Below, piece after piece: positions 29,718-63,462 of a stretch of 64,000 nt of DNA. The stretch's first letter is position 1; each line of letters begins with the position of its first letter. The translations under genes were made by a program, and so were the position numbers. Source of the stretch: Ursus arctos (taxonomy: Eukaryota; Chordata; Mammalia; Carnivora; Ursidae). The notes under the pieces are model-generated. The model worked only from the letters and a program-made list of their open reading frames with translations. It was not told the origin of the DNA and ran no database searches. The DNA lies in NCBI RefSeq assembly GCF_023065955.2, contig NW_026622786.1:43882938-43946937 (forward strand), read 5' to 3'.

Positions 29718-30240
29718 GGTAGGAAATTTTAGCCCCACACTTGACCTCTGAGGAGATAAGGGCTGAAGATTCTGCATAAAAACTCTTGAATAAGAGATTC
29801 AGGAGTTTCCAGGCTGGGGAACACACTGAGGCATTAGGAGGGTGATGCATTAAGAGCAGGTACGAAAGCTCTGTGTCTTCCCCTATACCACCTTCCCCTG
29901 TACATCTATCTGTTTCATTTGGCTGTTCCTCAGTTGTAGACTTTATAATAAACCAGTAAAGTATGTCAAGTGTTTTTCCTGAGTTCTGTGCACCATACTT
30001 GAAAAATACTGAATCTAAGAGTGGGCTCATGGAAACACCCAAATTTGTAGCTAAATTAGACAGAAATGTGGATAGCCAGGACTTGTGACTGGTACCTGAA
30101 GTGAGTTCTGTGTGGTGGGACTGAGCCCTTAAACCTGTGGAATCTGATGCTAACTATCTGGAGTTACAGTAAGAATAGGTTTGAACCAGATGCTGCTCAC
30201 TCGGTGTCAGAATCCAAATGGTGTCAGAAACACCATTTAG
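29718..30240 (+). mobile_element. Possible ancient LTR-like repeat
   Basis: Contains tataataaaccagtaaagta (an AATAAA signal) and gtgggactgagcccttaaac, which I remember from an ancient mammalian LTR, but I cannot name the family. Confidence 0.45.
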
Positions 30241-30499
30241 TAGAACATATTTTGGCAGTATTTGATATTTAAGATTACAAAGAAATATTAAATTCACAAA
30301 CTTTGTTTCTTACACTATCATATTTATATATTTTGAGATGTCTAACAATATCATCTAGTGAAAAATGAGAAGATAACTTTATACAGTTCAAAATCAGAAC
30401 ATGACTTTTTTTCATCATAGTAAATAAATTAAGCATACACTATTACATGAAGTAATCAAACTTCCTGGAAAGAATACAAACAGATATACTAATAGGCAC

Positions 30500-31245
30500 T
30501 CAACGATTTTATTTCTTTTTATAATGTATGCACGTGAAATGAGATTGTATACAATAGACCAAAGCCTACCCAGATACCAGGACTCATATAAAAACATTTT
30601 AAGGCAAATTTTATTGATTTATTTCTAAATAAGGCAAGTGAAACGTAGATTGAGTTAAACAAGATTTTCAATAACTTCTGGTCATTGTATGGTGAGAGAA
30701 TATGAACATCAAATTTTTGAGTATTATTGTACAAAACTGAAAACAAATGCTTTCCAAATTGTAACAAAATGAATTCCCTCAATATAATAAATACCATTAA
30801 GTCTATAAAGACACTAGCAAGTTATTTGATGGCATCCAAATCCTGTAATGCTTTCTCAATGTAAATTTTGGAACATTCTGACTACTTTTATAAGCCCACT
30901 TTTCAAAAATGTCAGTGGAAAAATACCGGAATCCAAAGAACTTCTGTTACTTTAAGTGGTTAACAAAACAAATGTACTTTTCTAGGTTAATGTAATTCAA
31001 GTACAGTAGTACTAGAGATAGCACATCATTTTAATGAAACCTAATCTTTTTGAGTGAAAGCAAGTCATAAAGTTAAACAAAAGTGGAAAACTAGTATTAG
31101 AATCAGCTGCATGGGTTTTTGTAAGAGTACTTATTTTAAAGTTTTACCAGAAAAAATCTTAAAGCTCTTTCTCTTCTTTGGAGCTTAAAACAGTAGATCG
31201 TGTTCTAATCACTCAACAATTAATCATGTTTCTATAGCTAGCTCT
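30500..31245 (-). other. ACADM: ACADM 3' untranslated region (end uncertain)
   Basis: AT-rich sequence after the stop. Candidate AATAAA signals read on the minus strand at 30615..30610 and 30513..30508. I cannot tell which is used or whether the transcript extends further. Confidence 0.45.
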
Positions 31246-52439
<21,194 letters not shown>

Positions 52440-52460
<21 letters not shown>

Positions 52461-53070
52461 GTTGACTCGCGGTCCGGATACTCAGTCTCTAATTCACAGC
52501 GTCGCGCCGATACTGCCAGGGTCCTCCTTGGCGCTAGGCGCGAGACCCGTCCGGCCCCGCCCACACCCTGGTCGCGCCAATACCCTGGTCCCACCCACAG
52601 CGTGGATGGGGCTGGAGAAGGAAAGCGAGCCGTTTGCACCGAAAGGGGGAGGAAGGGGAAAAGGATGGTGGGAAGGTCGTGCGTGCGCGATGTAGTGAGA
52701 GGCCTTTTCGGCAGCGTTCGAACGACCTTGGGCAGGTGGGGGAGGGGTCTCTAACGATCTGGGGCCTAAGGGGTCCCGAGGAGGGGTGATCCACGAAAAG
52801 GCTTCGTTTCCCTCGAGCCCTGAGTTTACACGACGCGACTTCTCGAAGGCAGTGGAGGGCCGTGCAGAGAGGGGTCCCAGATTCGCGTTCCGTGGCTGGA
52901 GCCAGAGGGCGGGCAGGCGCCGCGGGCGGGGGAGCGGGCGGCGCGGGGCCAGCTGGGAATCTGGGTGAGAGGGCGCGGCGAGGGACCTCTGCGCGGTGTG
53001 CGCCAACGGCTGGCGGAGAGATAACCTCCCTTGCCCGCCGCCTTGACAGCTGTCCGGAAAACCGGTCAGA
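52440..53070. promoter_or_regulatory. CpG island and start region of ACADM
   Basis: The most CpG-dense part of the window (e.g. 52500-52570 and 52900-53040), starting at ACADM exon 1 and running about 600 bases upstream. A GC box (ccccgccc) lies at 52555-52562. There is no TATA box in a convincing position. Long open frames on both strands here are composition effects. Confidence 0.8.
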
Positions 53071-53507
53071 CCCACATCGTTTCTGCTTTAAGTAACCAAA
53101 GTACGCTTTACTATTAGACTCTGGTTCGAAGACCAAAGGATGTGCTGTACTTCAGAAAACAGGAGAATTCAATCTCTTAGGTAAAGTTGACCTTTTCTAA
53201 TACTCCCAAGGCTATTACTTCCCACGTGTGTGGTTGTGCAGTGTCCTTGGAAATAAGATGAACCTATCTAAAGCTCCTGATTCAGCGAATGAATGTCGCA
53301 AGTGAATGTTCGCCTGAAGAATTCTACTTAAAGTCACTCTTCCAGTTAGACCCTGAGTTCAGAGACGGAAGTTGTAACATTAACAGCGCTGGCGGGATTT
53401 ATAGAGCTGTGCAGGTTTGGATAGCATTTTGTGAAAGCTAGTAAGAGCCCCAGAGCAAGGGGAATGTAATGTTCCCCATAATTCCCAGGACTTTTCTTTC
53501 TTTTCTT

Positions 53508-53708
53508 TTTTTTTTCTTGTTTTTTTAAAGATTTTATTTATTTTTTTTGACAGAGAGAGCACAAGCAGGGGGAGCCCCGGCAGAGGGAGTGGGGGAAGCT
53601 GGCTCCCTGCCTGGCGGGGAGCGGGGTGTGGGGCTTGATCCGCGGATGTGGGATCATGACCCCAGCCTAAGGCAGACGCTTAACCTTAATCCAGTGCGCC
53701 ACCCAGGT
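53508..53708 (-). mobile_element. Carnivore SINE upstream of ACADM
   Basis: Minus-strand copy (taaagattttatttattttt, GC-rich body, end gcgccacccaggtgg), about 1 kb upstream of the ACADM start. Confidence 0.9.
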
Positions 53709-54119
53709 GGAACTAGGATTTTTCATTTTTATCCCTACCATGCTAGTTTAGGCTCTCATCAGTCACCACTACATCTTGTTAACTTGCTAAATAATCTTTT
53801 TTGCCTGGTAAAGGCCGGCCATGATCTCGTTCTAATTTAGCTTTTTCATTCCTATATCCTGTTATTGTAGTTTCCTACAGGAACCTTCCACTTTGTCCTC
53901 TGGGGATTTATGATGTATTTATTGAGACTGGGCATAAGGCAGAATGTTAATTATGTGCCAAATTCAAAGTCGAAGTACCAGGCAAATTCGGAACAGAGAG
54001 AACATAGTTTGTCCTGGAGTCATTAAGAAAGCCTTCTAAGAGGGCTTGAAGTAAAACACAAAGTGGACTGTTAAAGATGGGTAGGATTTAGTGGGAAAAA
54101 AAAAAGATGTGTAGGATTT

Positions 54120-54600
54120 GACTAATGCACCCCTAATTTTTTCAATTTTATTCTGAACGTTTTAAACAACAAGGAAGATGAACAAAAAATACAAAATCAC
54201 CCTTATGCCCATCACATAGATTTAAAAATTGTTATTGTCCACTCATATGGAATTTAAGAAACAAAACAGATGAACATAGGGAAAGAATTATTATTGTCTT
54301 ACTTATGTGTGTGTGTGTTTGGTGTCATTTTATTTTTGTCAGAGCCCTAAGTTGAAACCGTAAGATACTTCACTTCCTAGTATGTTAGCTGTACATCTCC
54401 TGTGAGGACGTTGTCCTATATAACTACAAAACTTTTATCACACCTAAGAAAATGAACTATTATTCTCTAATATCATTTAATATCCAGTCAATATTTAGAT
54501 CTCCCCAGTAGTCCTCTAAATGCCTTTTGTATGTAGTTTGTTTTTGAACCAGGATCCTATCAATAATTACGTATTGCAGTGGGTTTTAACTTTCTTTGGT
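54120..54600 (-). mobile_element. Old L1 3' fragment
   Basis: Contains ttttaaacaacaaggaagat and catcacatagatttaaaaat, typical of old L1 3' regions; boundaries unsure. Confidence 0.4.
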
Positions 54601-55781
54601 CTCTTTTAACCATAAAATTTTAATCTAATCTCTTTACTAATACCTCCCCCCAATAATTTTGATATTTTTAAAGAAACAAAGCCAGTTGTCCTGAAGAATC
54701 CCGTATTTCTAAGTTGTCTGATTGTATTCATTTTTGCTTCTAAACCTCGTATCTCCTATAAACTGCAAGTTCCTGGAGGCTTGAGTAGTTTACATTAAAC
54801 GTATTTTGCAGGACTACTTATTAGGTCATACTGTGTAATGTCAGGTTTATCTCACTGTTACTGGTAAGTTTGATTGTTTGATTAAGGTAGTAACAGGCAG
54901 TTCTGTTGTAAAGGTATATTTTTCCCTTTGCAGTTAAGTAATGTATAGGATGATATCATGTCAAACAGTATTTCTAAATTTTGCTCCATGGTAAACATGG
55001 AATCAGCTCTCAATGAACACTTTTTTAGTTGGATTCTGTTCCACAAAACTTTTACTATATTTTTAGGTGAAATAATTCAAATAGCTTCCCGGTGTTACTT
55101 CATCCCTTGCCATCTCCCCCTAACTGATGGGAATATGACATAAAGAGAGGTCATTCTTAACCCCAGTGGTTATGTGGTTCTTAACCTGGGACCCTTGAAT
55201 AAGCTTTAGATAGATGTGAAAATCCTTTGGCGTTAAATGAAAATTTGCTATGTATGCATACATTTCTGAGGAGAAAATCCTCGCACAGGTAAAGTAAGAA
55301 TATGCGTTCAGATGCTGATAGTGTGGTAGATGTGATGGAGGGAGTAGTTGGAGGTTTTCTTCAGGTTGTTTTTGTTTCTTGATCAAATAGGGAGAAGTTA
55401 TCGGTAGAGAGTGAGGAAGTGTTGGAAATTTGAGGAAAGTGAAAAATTGATAGTACAGACTCCTCTTTCTTCAGAGTTTCTGGAAATTAGGATGTGAGGG
55501 GATGAGGGCCAGTGCGGAGGGGTGGGTTCGATGGATTGGCATGCCTAGTAGGTTTGAAAAATTAATGAAAATGAAACATTGGAGAGAATGAGCTGAAAAG
55601 ATTGAGGGTTGTCAGGTAGAGGAGTACAGTCACAAAGACAAGGTCTAGGTTATCATCATGGAAATAAGTAGTTGAAACAGAACAGAGAACAAAGTTATTG
55701 TAGGAAAAGAAGTCAAAGAACTAAGAGGCCAACTTAATGGAAGGATCATCTGTATGGGTACTGAAATTAGTAAAACCTGGG

Positions 55782-55880
55782 TCATCTGGCTGGCTCAGTT
55801 GATAGAGCGTGCAACTCTTGATCTTGGGGTCATGAGTTCAAGCCCCACGTTGAGGGTAGAGGTTACTTAAAAAAATAAAT
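55782..55880 (+). mobile_element. Old carnivore SINE
   Basis: Head ctgggtcatctggctggctc, tRNA-like part, short A-rich tail. Confidence 0.85.
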
Positions 55881-56212
55881 TATTAAGAGTTATGACCAAA
55901 GTTTGAGATAAAGTGACTTTGAGCCAAGTGCAAAACTCTCGGTAGTATTTATATTTTTTCTCTCTCTCAGTTAAATAAGAAAAAATGATGATAGAACTGT
56001 AATAATCTAATGTGTTTGGTGGGAAACAACACCATTAAGCTTTTGGGTACCTGATTTTTTTTCTCTTGCCTTTTTCAAATAGAACTCTTACTCTGTTTTT
56101 CTAGAAATAGTAATAAAGCCACACATACTGCATTATATTAGTAGGAAAAATTATTTAATAGAAAAGGGATTTTTTTTTAAGGGGGGAGGAGGGTCAGAGG
56201 GGGTGAGTCTTT

Positions 56213-56462
56213 TTTTTTTTAAAGTTATCTTAGTCACCATACAGTACATCATTAGTTTTTGATGTAGTGTTCCATGATTCATTGTTTGCTTATAACACCC
56301 AGTGCCCCATGCAGTACATGACCTCCTTAATACCCATCACCGGGCTAACCCATTCCCCTCCCTCCTCCCCTCTGAAACCCTCAGTTTGTTTCCCGGAGTC
56401 CATAGTCTCTCATGGTTCATCTCCCCGTCTGATTTTCCCCCTTCATTTTTCCCTTCCTTCTA
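56213..56462 (-). mobile_element. Carnivore L1 3' end fragment
   Basis: Reverse L1 tail (ccatacagtacatcattagt ... agtctctcatggttcatctc). It directly abuts a SINE. Confidence 0.75.
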
Positions 56463-56586
56463 GTGGGGGAGAATCTTAAGCGGGTCCATGCCCAGCACCG
56501 AGGCCGACCTCATGACCCTGAGATCATGACCTAATCCTAGATCAGGAGTTGGACGCTCAACTGACTGAGCTACCCAGGTGCCCCTA
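56463..56586 (-). mobile_element. Carnivore SINE, 3' part missing
   Basis: Minus-strand head half (accctgagatcatgacctaa ... gagctacccaggtgcccc). Confidence 0.85.
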
Positions 56587-57824
56587 GAAAAGGAACTTAC
56601 ATTAGTACCTCTATCAGGCTTCTGGGAGTCACTTAAGGCTTTGCTAATCTTGACTTTGAAAAACCAGTTTCTCTTTCCGTGACACTTTTGTTTTTAGAGC
56701 AAAGATCTTACTTAAAAATTGTTGATCCCACTTTAAACACTAGATGTAGCTGTTTGGCTTAGATCCCAGGAACTAATCTTTATGGTGAATTTTTCTTCTG
56801 AAGACCTCTTTTACACGTGAAGGATTAATCTGTGTATTCGTGGAGGGGGGGGGGGTTGTGTTCGTTTTTGTTTTTTTAACTTGCTGGCTCAGGAACTTCA
56901 AACGATCAGTTTTTCCCAAATAAGAGCAGAGTGTAAATTCAGATTCTAGTTTGGACCACAATAGGTAAAGGAACTATGTTTCACTGAAAGGTAAAACCAG
57001 TCTTTAAGCCAGAAAACAGAGAGGAGCATGTTAGGGACAGGATTTCCTGGGTCCTAGGAACTGATAAAAGGATGAAGAGAATGCTTATGAGATCAGATTA
57101 GGTGCATAGTGCTTAGTAAATGTTACCTTCACAGGGAAAGGTCCTTTAGAAACCAAGGAGTAGAGAGAGCACAGTCCAGAGCCAGAGGGAGAGGACTATC
57201 CTTGACAGATTCTAAAAAGAAGCTGAAACTACCTCAGCCTGAGCAGCAGTAATAATAGAATTCTTACTTAGGCCAGAAGTCAGAGTAGCATGGTCATAAA
57301 AGGTGATCACGCATAAAGTGATTATCAACAAGGGCTGCATATAGGTACCTGGCTTGTGAGCTAATTTCAGCATGAAATTAGTCTACTAGAGACGTCAAGC
57401 ACTGGCTTCTCTCATACCCTTTTGTGGAAATCTGCTCTGCCTACAGTTTGTGGTTTCAAAGGAGTTGTGTCCTGATCTATGTGAACCTTCCTGCCTCTTG
57501 ACCACAGCTGTTTGGACTAAAGGATGGGCAGTCTGACATAAGGGAAGTCAGTTCATGAGCTGATCAGCAATTTACCAGTGGCGTGACAAAAAGATGAATT
57601 TAGCTAGTCAGGTTGCCTGTCTTGGGAATTTGAATCAAAGAAAGTGCAAGAGGTATCTGTTGGTAGTGGGGCAACTGTCAACCCACCAATTAAACAGCTC
57701 ATTATGTTCAAAGTTATGCAAGTTAGAAGTTATAGAAGAACAGAAACTATGAGCATTGGAAGCCAGTGGGTAGAGGAAAATGGAATTACCACGAAAGGGA
57801 GGCAGATGAAAGCCTCACATCTTC

Positions 57825-58028
57825 GGGGCGCCTGGGTGGCACAGTCGGTTAAAGTGCCTGACTCTTGGTTTTGGTTCAGGTCATGATCTCAAGGTCATGA
57901 GGTCAAGCCTAGCATCGTCAGACTAAGCTTGGAATCCACTTGACTTTCTCTGTGCCTCTCATTCTGTTCCTTCCCCCTTCTTGTGCTTTCTGTCTCTCAA
58001 ATAAATAATCTTTTAAAAAGAAGCAAAC
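57825..58028 (+). mobile_element. Carnivore SINE with target duplication
   Basis: Head ggggcgcctgggtggcacag, tail aaataaataatc. Duplications cctcacatcttc at 57813-57824 and 58029-58040. Confidence 0.93.
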
Positions 58029-58183
58029 CCTCACATCTTCAAATGGAGATGATTAGTTCTTTCCAGGACCTGCCTTCCAGTTCAGTTGTCATTAGGTCCT
58101 ATTGTGCTTAGGTGCCTTGTCCAAGTTCCATAAAGTCCAGTTGTATCTGTCCAGGAAAGCTTAAAATCAGTTGAGCAGGTCTT

Positions 58184-58400
58184 TTTTTTTTTTTTTTTTT
58201 TTAAGATTTTATTTATTTATTTGACAGAGACAGTGAAAGAGGGAACACAAGCAGGGGTAGTGGGAGAGAGAGAAGCAGTCTTCCTGATGAGTGGGGAGCT
58301 GATGTGGGGCTCAATGCGGGGCTCGATCCCAGAACGCTGGGATCATGACCTGAGCCAAAGGCAGACGTTTAACGAATGAGCCACACAGGCTCAACCCCGG
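58184..58400 (-). mobile_element. Carnivore SINE with target duplication
   Basis: Poly(T), minus-strand body, diverged head. Duplications ttgagcaggtctt at 58171-58183 and 58401-58413. Confidence 0.93.
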
Positions 58401-58544
58401 TTGAGCAGGTCTTATAGGTCCTTGTAACCAGAAAAAGCAGAAACCATTTCTCTTTTTCCAGAGAGCTATGCTAATCAAGCTAAATTGTACCTACTTGTAT
58501 TCTTATTATATAAACTCATCTGTTTCTATATATTGGAGCTCTTA

Positions 58545-59010
58545 TTTAGCAGCTTTATTAAAGTAAATTGATGTACAATTAACTCACATTTAAATTATAC
58601 GATTTGATGAGTTTTGACATATTTATATACCTATGAAACCATCACACGATTAATTTAACATTTTCATCACTCCAAAGTTTCCTCATGCCCCTTTGTAATC
58701 CATCCTTCTCTTTATTCCTGTTTCCAGGCAACCACTGATCTGTTTTCTGACACTGTACCTCAGTTTATATTATTTATATTATTTTTGAATTTCATATAAA
58801 TGGAATCATACAGTATGTATTCTTTCCTGGCTGACTTCTTTCATTTACCACAATTTTGAGATTCATTCATATTTAGAGTATCACTGGTTTGTGCCTTTTT
58901 TGCTGAGTAGTATTCCATTGGGTATAGCACAATTTGTTGATAGACATTTACATTGTTTCCAATCTGGGGCTGTTATAAATAAAGCTGCTGTAAACATTTA
59001 TGTGCAAAAG
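58545..59010 (-). mobile_element. Old L1 3' end
   Basis: Reverse L1 sequence: gctttattaaagtaaattga, caggcaaccactgatctgtt, gagtagtattccattgggta. Confidence 0.7.
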
Positions 59011-59240
59011 CAGACATTAATGTAGTAGAAAATAAGCGGTAGAATCGATAAAAGCTGATTCTTGAAAAAAGTAATAAAATAGACATGCCTCTAGCAAGGC
59101 TGATACAGATAAGAAATGTTTAAACAGTTTTATAAATTATAAGAGATAGTATGATTTAGGGAGATTTAAAAAAATTTTTAGTGGAAATTTTAAAATATCA
59201 CAGGCAAATGCTATAAAGAGTTTTATGCCTCTTTTCTGGG

Positions 59241-59560
59241 TGAGTGGTAGCAGGTGCACCCTCGTGACATGCAGAATGACGCCCATGAGCTCCTGCACCT
59301 GTTCCTGGCCTGGAAATGCTCCTCCAGCAACCGCATCATTGGCACCAAGGGCCATGCATGCATCCAGATGAATGTGGCTGAGGTTGACAAGGTGACAGGC
59401 AGGCTCAATGTCAGAAACCTCCGCTATCTGTGGGGCCATTTGCAGGATGGGTGAGTCAAATGACTCCATCCTCTGATTGACTAAGGCCCGTGGGATCATT
59501 TCAAAGAACTTCTGAGTGGAGAGGATCACGGCTGTGGGATAGTTGTCATAAATAAGTAGT
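59241..59560 (+). pseudogene. RPS21P: RPS21 processed pseudogene
   Basis: Intronless copy of ribosomal protein S21 mRNA. The copy starts at ATG 59269 with MQNDA, and residues such as SSNRIIGTK and [14 protein letters not shown] are nearly the parent sequence. Deletions just after that break the frame and lead to an early stop at 59452-59454. In the parental frame the rest is still readable (MGES, DSIL, then SKNF and TGA at 59513-59515). The Arg codon after DSIL has become TGA, typical CpG decay. No poly(A) tail is evident, which suggests an old copy. The 130-codon frame on the other strand is its shadow. Confidence 0.88.
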
Positions 59561-59857
59561 AACCCACCCCCTCCCCAAAAGAGTTTTATGTCAATAAATT
59601 TAGAAACAGACGAGACATACTTTTCTAGAATTATGTAGAAATCAAGAAGAAAAATTGTATCAAGAGGAAAGAAAGAAATACCTGGAATAAAATAAAGCGT
59701 TAACTAACCTGCCAACTATCCTACCTCCAGAAGGTTTGTGATAATTCTTTGCTGTGTGAATATTTTGAATCTGTAATTCAACATATGATTCAACAGGTAG
59801 TTCCCATAAGTCTAATCTTTCTAAATATTATATATTTTTAAAAAATCAATTAATTAA

Positions 59858-60033
59858 TTTTAAAAAAGATTTTATTATTTGATATAGAGAGCATAAGCAG
59901 GGGGAGTGGCAGAGGATAGAGAGAAGCAGGCTCCCACTGCAGGGAGCCCAATGTGGGGCTCAATCCCAGGACCCCGGGATCATGACCTGAGTTGAGGGAG
60001 ACGTTTAATCGACTGAGCAACCTAGGTGCCCCC
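59858..60033 (-). mobile_element. Carnivore SINE
   Basis: Minus-strand copy (aaaaaagattttattatttg to gagcaacctaggtgcccc). Confidence 0.9.
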
Positions 60034-60699
60034 CAAAATTTATTTATTAAAATAGATTTTCAATAGTCAAAATCTCAGCATTTACTGTTTATCTGATATT
60101 TTATCTAGTTTAAGGAGCTAGGATCCAAAGTGTTACCAGCAGCCTCCTGGGGAGGAAACTAGAGCAAGGCCAGCTGGTTGTAGGTGGAATATTGCCTTTA
60201 GTTTGGAACATAGGGCCTATAGAGTCCACAGCTGAGCTGAGTTGTTATAGAAGGTCAACACTTGTCAAGGAGATTACCTGTCAAGGGGATTATCAGTGAG
60301 TTAATTGGATGTAGCTGACACAGCAATTGTAAAAGTATAACCAGTCTTCAACTGAGAATCAGTTTTACTTGCCAGAAAGCTATGTATATTTAGTTATAGA
60401 GATGAAGAGTCATTGACTGTAACCAGGAAAGTCTCATGGGTTCAAAGTTAAAACTCTGAGATTAGGGCTGTAAGTGATTGAGTTACTAGTATGTCAGAAT
60501 CATAGTGCAAGAAAGCCTCAAGATCAAAGATTAACAAAGGCAAGTTTAGGCAGGCATAGGCAAAGTACAAGGAACAAGGAAGATAGTGGACTGGCACGAT
60601 GGTCAGTTGTTTTGACAAGGTCTTAACTGACTTATATTCGAAATAAGAATGATTCATCTGATTATAAGTACTCACTATTTAAATATCTCACAAATAAAG

Positions 60700-61170
60700 G
60701 TATGCATAAAGAAGAAAATAAGCAATGGTTAAAGTTAATATTTTGGTATATGGCCTTTAGATTTTTCTCTGTGCATAGAACACATTTATATTCATAATCT
60801 TTTTACAAAGTTGGATTTTCCTACATAAATAATTTTGTATCTGCATTTAAAAATGAATATTTTTATATGAATATATAATTGTCATCATTTTAATGTTTCC
60901 ATAAATATAACTTAATTTTCCAATTTCGTATTGTTGGACATGTAGATTAATATTTTTATTTTTATAAGCACTGGCATAATAGCCATTTTAAACTGGCATC
61001 TCTGTGTATTTGTCTAATTATTTCCTTAGTATATATTACTGGAATTCATGTACTTCCCAGGTCAAAGGGACTAATAAACATTTTTAAGAATTTTGATATA
61101 ATTTCATATATATATAATGTTTTATCAGTTTACATTCCCACTAGCCTAGCCTTGTCAGAAACAAATATAA
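60700..61170 (-). mobile_element. Probable old L1 fragment
   Basis: Sequence such as ttactggaattcatgtactt and ttatcagtttacattcccac resembles reverse L1 3' regions; weakly supported. Confidence 0.4.
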
Positions 61171-62254
61171 TATTATTGAGAGTAATAATAGCAAACATCT
61201 ATTAAATAATTACTATGTGCCAACCACATGTCAAATAATTTGTTACTAAATTAGCAATTTTTTCCCAGTCTTACTTATTTTTAGTCTTTGACAAATTAAT
61301 AGGTGAAAATTTGTAGCTGGTTTTAATGTGCATGTTTTGATTAATGATTATATTAGATTTCTGTGTGTATTAATCAATCTGTCCAGCCTTTTGATATTTT
61401 TCCATTGGAGTAATATCTTTCTTTTGATATTTCTGTTCTGTTCTCCAGGCATATATTTGGAAACCCCTTACATGTAGTATTTTTCAGGTTTCAGAACAAT
61501 GGCAAGAGGTTAGGGCTTTCATAATAACATTGTAGATGATTATCAAGTTAAGGCGGAAAGAACCTTTTATTGGTTTTTCATTGGCTATGTTTAGAAAGGT
61601 TCCATTATTATAAACATTATTTTCTATATATACATATTAAAAATGTGATCAGTTTTCTGTTACCACATGATGTGAAAAAAACTGGTCAGATTCTCACCAA
61701 AATTTGAAAGTATGTCTGGAATAGTCTGCCTGAACATATACAATTGGTAGCAGACATAAAATTTATTTAAGGGATCCCAGGAGGCACCATAAAGATGTAA
61801 GCTGCCATCCTCCAGAAAAGCTGTAACTGAGATATAGAGAGAAGCTTGCCAATTGAGAAACATTCCACATGTATTAGAAGCTGTGGGCAGCAACTGGCAG
61901 TTAGGAAGAAAAAGAAACAAGGTATTTTATCAATCCAATAGAAGAGAGGAAAAAGGAACAGAAAAAGAGAAAAGATTGGTAAACAGGACATGAAGATAAT
62001 ATGACAGAAATGAGATAAATATATCACTAATCATGAAATCATCTTCTGAAAGATTATCAGATTTGTTACTTGCAAGAGATATACATAAGACAAAACCATA
62101 CAGAAGGAATAAAAATAAAGAGATGGAAAATACTTGTATGTAGTTAACAACAGAACCTACACCCATAAGGGGCAAAAATAATAGATATATTGGAAAGCTG
62201 ACAAATCTATAATCTCACTAGGAAATTTTAACATACCACCATTAGAAATTTTTT

Positions 62255-62430
62255 TAAATGATTTTATTTATTTATTTGTCAGAGAGCACAAGCAGGGGGA
62301 GCAGCAGGCAGAGGGAGAAGCAGGCTCCCTGCTGAGCAAGGAGCGTGATGTGGGACTCAGTCCCAGGAACCTGGGATCATGACCTGAGCTGAAGGCAGAT
62401 GCTTAATGACTGAGCCACCCAGGTGTCCCC
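62255..62430 (-). mobile_element. Carnivore SINE (first of a tandem pair)
   Basis: Minus-strand copy (aaatgattttatttatttat to gagccacccaggtgtcccc). Confidence 0.92.
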
Positions 62431-62442
62431 ATTAGTAATTTT

Positions 62443-62641
62443 TAAAAAAAATTTGTTTATTTTAGAGCACATGCAAGAGAGTGGGGGGAGAGGAAGCGAG
62501 GGAGGGAAAGAGAATCTCCAGCAGACTTCCTGCTGAGTGTGGCACCCAATGCAGGGTTCCATCTCACGACCCTGAGATTGTGCCCTGACCTGAAACCAAG
62601 AATCAGCCACTTAAGTCAGCTCTGAGCCACCCAGGTGCCCC
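62443..62641 (-). mobile_element. Carnivore SINE (second of a tandem pair)
   Basis: A second, more diverged minus-strand copy ending gagccacccaggtgccccta, 12 bases after the first. Confidence 0.9.
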
Positions 62642-62778
62642 TACACCATTAGAAATTAGTAGCTAAATCAGAAAATCATGAATAAAATAGATTAACAACA
62701 AAATTAGCATGTATGATCATATATACGTTAGTGTACAACAAATAGAGAAAATAAATTTTTGTATTAAAGTGCACATGG

Positions 62779-62988
62779 AGGACACCTGAGTGGCTCAGTC
62801 AGTTAAGTGACTGCTCTCAGCTCAGGTCATGATTCCAGGGTCCTGGAATTGAGCCCCACATCAGGCTCCCTGCTCAGCGGGGAGTCTGCTTCTCCCTTTC
62901 CCTCTGCTCCTCCGCCCCTCATGCTTGCTCTCTTTCTCTCTCAGATAAATAAATAATAATAAATAAAATCCTTTTTAAAAAAAAAATG
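62779..62988 (+). mobile_element. Carnivore SINE
   Basis: Head ggacacctgagtggctcagt, CT-rich body, A-rich tail. Confidence 0.93.
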
Positions 62989-63462
62989 AGAACAAAGCCT
63001 AGAGATATATTTGGAGTTAACCCTTTGCCTGATTGTGGAGGCTAAAGATAATCTGTCTATACCTTGTCTCTGAATGTCTAGAGGATGGCATTGAAGTATG
63101 ACCTCCTAATTGCTTTCATTGTGTATGGGTAGAAATCCTATCTAACGTGTCCTCCTCTGTCCCTGGAGCTGAATTTCTTACTTTTGCTTGAATCCCTAGT
63201 GTTTGACCATCCCCTCAGAGTTTGTTCCCTCAGAAAACTAGAGACCAGTTCTAATCCCCAACTAGATGGCTATAAACTGTTTTAAGTTAGGCTACTATAA
63301 CAAAATACCACAGATTGAGTGGCTTAAATAAGACATTTATTTTCTCATAGTTCTGGAGGCTAGGAAGTTTGAGATCAGGGTGTCAGCATGGTTGGATTTT
63401 GGTAACACCTCCTCCCTTGCAGACAACCACCTTCTTGTTATGTCCCAGCATCATCTTCTCTC

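Larger units (their letters stand above)
20420..30500. other. RABGGTB-ACADM intergenic region
   Basis: About 10 kb without a recognisable gene. It holds L1 pieces, carnivore SINEs, a DNA transposon split by a SINE (22500-22945), two MLT1-type LTR pieces and another LTR-like stretch, listed separately. In 23740-25096 and 27062-28570 I see nothing identifiable. Confidence 0.7.

Noticed and set aside
59137..59529. 130-codon open frame on the minus strand.
   Set aside because: It is antisense to the RPS21 retrocopy; the plus strand carries the recognisable protein sequence.
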